Source of the DNA: Symbiodinium natans
Taxonomy: Eukaryota > Sar > Dinophyceae > Suessiales > Symbiodiniaceae
DNA length: 64,000 nucleotides
Assembly: GCA_905221605.1 (NCBI GenBank)
Contig: CAJNDS010002690.1
Span: forward strand, 1,043,491-1,107,490
Reading direction: 5' to 3'
Part shown: positions 61,396 to 64,000 of the stretch, piece by piece
Numbering within the stretch: the first letter of the stretch is position 1
Layout: every line of letters starts with the position of its first letter
Notes under the pieces: model-generated
Database searches by the model: none
What the model saw: the letters and a program-made list of their open reading frames with translations, nothing else
What the model was told of the DNA's origin: nothing
Translations under genes and position numbers: made by a program

Positions 61396-61460
61396 GAGGC
61401 CGTACCGGTCCATGGGCTGGGAAATTCCCATACCCTGCGGCTGGCGAGGACCGAGGCCTC
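61396..61460 (+). CDS. candidate internal exon (copy B)
   Basis: Same as 27249-27313 (EAVPVHGLGNSHTL...). Confidence 0.45.
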
Positions 61461-61535
61461 GTAAGGGCGTGCTTTAGGGTTTAGGGCTTAGGGTTTAGGG
61501 TTTAGGGTTTAGGGCTTCAGACTTCAGACCTAAAG

Positions 61536-61575
61536 TGTCTCTCAACACGGCGGGTGCGCGCCGTGTCAGCAGACG
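61536..61575 (+). CDS. candidate internal exon (copy B)
   Basis: Same as 27389-27428 (SLNTAGARRVSR). Confidence 0.3.
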
Positions 61576-61655
61576 GTCGACCCTAAACCCGACCTGAAGC
61601 CCTCTTTACCTACAGTTTTTTATGGGTTAAGCCTACTAGCTAATATGAAGGGTAA

Positions 61656-61745
61656 CCCTAAGGCTCCAAGTAGCCCCAAGGCAGGTATTATTTACCGACT
61701 TTCGACCCCAATGTAGGTATCATTTGTATACTTGGAGCCTTAGGG
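61656..61745. repeat. 17-bp inverted repeat (copy B)
   Basis: Counterpart of 27509-27598; the truncated MITE-like element precedes it at 61606-61647. Confidence 0.65.
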
Positions 61746-61846
61746 TAATTACTACTAAGGGTTTAGGGTTTAGGGTTTAGGGGCCCATAAAGCCAAAAAG
61801 CCCTATAAACCCCATAAAGCCCAAAAACCCTATAGACCCCATAAAC

Positions 61847-61981
61847 CCTATAAACCCTGTAAACCCTATAATCCCTACAAACCCTATAATCCCTATAAAC
61901 CCTACTAAACCCTATAAACCCTATAATCCCTATAAACCCTATAAACCCTATAAACCCTATAAACCCTATAAACCCTATAAA
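61847..61981. repeat. CCCTATAAA tract (copy B)
   Basis: Counterpart of 27700-27834. Confidence 0.9.
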
Positions 61982-62098
61982 CGGTGTAAAACCTAAACCC
62001 TGAAACCCTAAACCCTAAACCCTAAACCCTAAACACAAAACCCGAAACCCTAAACCCTAAACCCTAGAAACCCTGAAACCCTCCCTCACGCTCCCCAG

Positions 62099-62160
62099 GC
62101 ATGCCCCTCTGCGACCAGTATGCCCGCGTGGTGGTCGTCTTCTCCGCTCGGCCGACGCAG
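62099..62160 (+). CDS. candidate exon (copy B)
   Basis: Same as 27952-28013 (MPLCDQYARVVVVFS...). Confidence 0.45.
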
Positions 62161-62603
62161 GTTCGGATCCCCATCCCCGCAGCAAAGCGGCAGTTGGGGT
62201 TTAGGGTTTAGGGTTTAGGGTTTAGGGTTTAGGGTTTGGGGTTTGGGGTTTGGGGTTTGGGGTTTGGGGTTTGGGGTTTGGGGGTTAGGGTTTGGGGGTT
62301 ACGGATTAGGGGTTAGGGTTTATAGGGGTTAGGGTTTATAGGGTTGAGGAAAAATCGGCGGTTTCAGGGGCGTAGGGCTTCAGAGGTGTAGGGTTTAGGG
62401 CTTATAGGGGGTTAGGGTTTAGGGTTGAGGGCTTAGGGCTTGTGAGGCTTCAGGGTTTGGATAGTAGGCTCAGGCGCTTTTGGGTGGATTCAGGGTGTGG
62501 GGGGTTTGGGTTTAGATTCCGGGGTTTACGGGTTCAGGCTTAGGACTTTGGCGTGTAGGGGTCCTTCTGGGTTTAGTCTCTGGAACCTTGAAAAAGTCCT
62601 CAG

Positions 62604-62667
62604 ACGTGAACCATGCAACTGAGGCCAGCAACACCACTGGCACTCTCAGGCACGGTGGCTCAACGGG
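62604..62667 (+). CDS. candidate internal exon (copy B)
   Basis: Same as 28457-28520 (VNHATEASNTTGTLR...). Confidence 0.42.
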
Positions 62668-62902
62668 GTTTACGGTCTAGGGTTTTAGGGTTTAGGGTTT
62701 AGGATTTAGGGTTTAGGGTTTAGGGTGTAGGGTTCAAGGTTCAGGGTTTAGGGTTTAGGGTTTATAGGGCTCAGGGCTCAGGGTTTAGGACCTGGGGTGT
62801 TGTGGCAGTTTATGAGTAGTACAGGGCTTCCACTTCGAGCTTGAGGTTTTGCACTGTTTCTGTGTGGCTTTACAAGTGTTTCATCGGATGTTTGGCTCGC
62901 AG

Positions 62903-62924
62903 CCCTGAACCCCCTAAGCTTCCT
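62903..62924 (+). CDS. candidate micro-exon (copy B)
   Basis: Same as 28756-28777, GTAAGA donor conserved. Confidence 0.27.
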
Positions 62925-63031
62925 GTAAGAAGGGTTTAGGGTGTAGGGTTTAGGGTTTAGAGTTTAGGATTTAGGGTTCAGGGTTTAGGGTTTACGAAGA
63001 GTCTTCGATTAGAGGCTTCTGTCGACTTCAG

Positions 63032-63388
63032 GCTGCGTTAGAAGTGTATCAACAGCAGCCACGCGATTCTGCCCTCAATGCAGAACCCCCCCCCCCCTCG
63101 CCGAACAATGCTTGGGGGCTTTGGGTTTCTGTGAACTCTCGTCCCCCCCCCCCAAACCCCCAAAACCGGAGGTCTATAGGGCTTTCAGCACCGCCTCCTG
63201 CTTTTCGTCAGGTTGCATCCGCTGCACACCTCCTCCAAGGACGCACGCACGCGAGTTTCGGCCGATTTCGGGATAATCTTTTTTGGTGGATTTTGAGCCT
63301 CTTGGCTCTAAATCCTAAAGCCCCAAGACCAGCCTCAACTCCTGTATACCCTACACCCCAAAGTCCTACGCTGAGCCCGACACCCTAA
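63032..63388 (+). CDS. candidate long proline-rich exon (copy B)
   Basis: Same as 28885-29241. The C homopolymers have equal length here, so the frame is the same in both copies. Confidence 0.33.
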   Translation, partial: AALEVYQQQPRDSALNAEPPPPSPNNAWGLWVSVNSRPPPPNPQNRRSIGLSAPPPAFRQVASAAHLLQGRTHASFGRFRDNLFWWILSLLALNPKAPRPASTPVYPTPQSPTLSPTP

Positions 63389-63831
63389 ACCCTACCCCAA
63401 GCGAGCCCCAAACACCTACATCCTCAGCGTGTAGTTGCATTACAAACTAGCCTCATCCCAAACATCCAACCCTAAACCGTAAACCTAAAACCTAAAACCC
63501 ATCACCCCCTGAACCCCTCAACACCTCACCCCTAAACCCTAAACTCAAAAAAAAACCTAAACCCCTAATCCCCAAACCCTAACCTAGTAGTAGAGTAGGT
63601 AACCTTTTAGGGGTAGTATACCCCCCAAATAGTCCCAAAGGTTAACCTTTAAGCAACTAAGCTAAAGCGCTCAGCCCGCATCCCCAAACCTTGCAAACAC
63701 ATAAAGCCCCAAAGCCCCAAAGCCCCAAGCCCCAAACCCCAAACCCCAAACCCTAAACCCTAAACCCTAAACCCCAAAGCCCTAAACCCTAAACCCCAAA
63801 CCCCTCATAGCCCCAACCGCCCCAAGCCCAG

Positions 63832-63926
63832 GAGAAGCTTCCGTCGACGAAGAGCGGGACGAGCTTGTCGTGCCGGCGCTCTCCGCCATTGTATTTGCAA
63901 AGCCCCCAGAAGGGCGAACATGGGGG
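63832..63926 (+). CDS. candidate exon (copy B)
   Basis: Same as 29685-29779 (EASVDEERDELVVPA...). The following TTTAGGG tract runs off the window at 64000. Confidence 0.47.
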
Positions 63927-64000
63927 GTTTAGGGTTTAGGGCTAGGGTTTAGGGTTTAGGGTTCAGGGTTCAGGGTTTAGGGTTTAGGGTTTAGGGTTTA

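Larger units (their letters stand above)
40535..64000. repeat. segmental duplication, copy B
   Basis: Direct copy of 6419-29948, running off the window. It differs from copy A by scattered substitutions, indels of 1-2 bases, a 52-base insertion at 49225-49276, and a 28-base shorter CCCTAAA array near 61060-61375. Confidence 0.95.

Noticed and set aside
1-64000. Dinoflagellate spliced-leader sequence, rRNA or complete tRNA genes
   Set aside because: I looked for the TTTTGGCTCAAG core, conserved rRNA stretches and cloverleaf patterns and saw none, but a by-eye scan can miss diverged copies.

Overview
The window is eukaryotic nuclear DNA. It is saturated with the seven-base repeat TTTAGGG/CCCTAAA and degenerate versions (CCCTGTAAA, CCCTATAAA, CCCTTAAA, TTGAGGGG, TTTGGGG). 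That repeat is the telomere type of plants, dinoflagellates, chromerids and some other algae. With the very short exon-like islands, the non-LTR reverse-transcriptase scrap and the CCCH-finger retroelement, I favour a dinoflagellate or related TTTAGGG-type alga. That assignment is inference. No dinoflagellate spliced leader, rRNA or tRNA gene was found. The repeats are interstitial and run in both orientations, so this is not simply a chromosome end.

Layout: 1-6418 is a unique arm of degenerate telomere-like repeat with short open islands bounded by AG and GT. 6419-29948 is copy A of a long direct duplication. 29949-30048 is a 100-N gap. 30049-40534 is a second unique arm with exon-like islands on both strands, a LINE reverse-transcriptase remnant, a possible Alba-like ORF and a long ATAC microsatellite. 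40535-64000 is copy B, running off the window. The copies lie about 34.12-34.18 kb apart and are nearly identical. They differ by scattered SNPs, homopolymer and repeat-length changes, and a 52-bp hairpin insertion present only in B.

The main object, present once in each copy, is a 14.2-kb element on the minus strand (A 6549-20718, B 40665-54891). It has the full signature of an LTR retrotransposon: 287-bp direct terminal repeats, a TCGGG target duplication, a primer-binding site abutting the 5' LTR and matching the anticodon arm of initiator tRNA-Met (the half-tRNA priming mode of Drosophila copia and yeast Ty5), and a purine tract abutting the 3' LTR. I see no reverse transcriptase, integrase, RNase H or protease. 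Instead it carries a short leader ORF and a giant intronless ORF of about 2,435 codons. The giant protein has a WW domain, an S1-like fold, a PABC/MLLE domain, six CCCH zinc fingers in two triplets, a SAM-like segment and a basic tail. It looks like a non-autonomous element with a captured or gag-like RNA-binding protein. Each copy has one frameshift in this ORF, at different places (A lacks 2 bases near 12346, B has one extra T at 44980-44985), so each copy is intact where the other is broken.

Between the leader ORF and the giant ORF lies about 5.2 kb of noncoding DNA bounded by direct copies of a GGAACG-containing block, and full of hairpins and repeats. The two ORFs are in the same reading frame across the shared block. 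The rest of the duplicated unit (20.7-29.9 kb and its B counterpart) is a chain of short exon-like islands whose presumed introns are mostly telomere-type repeat.
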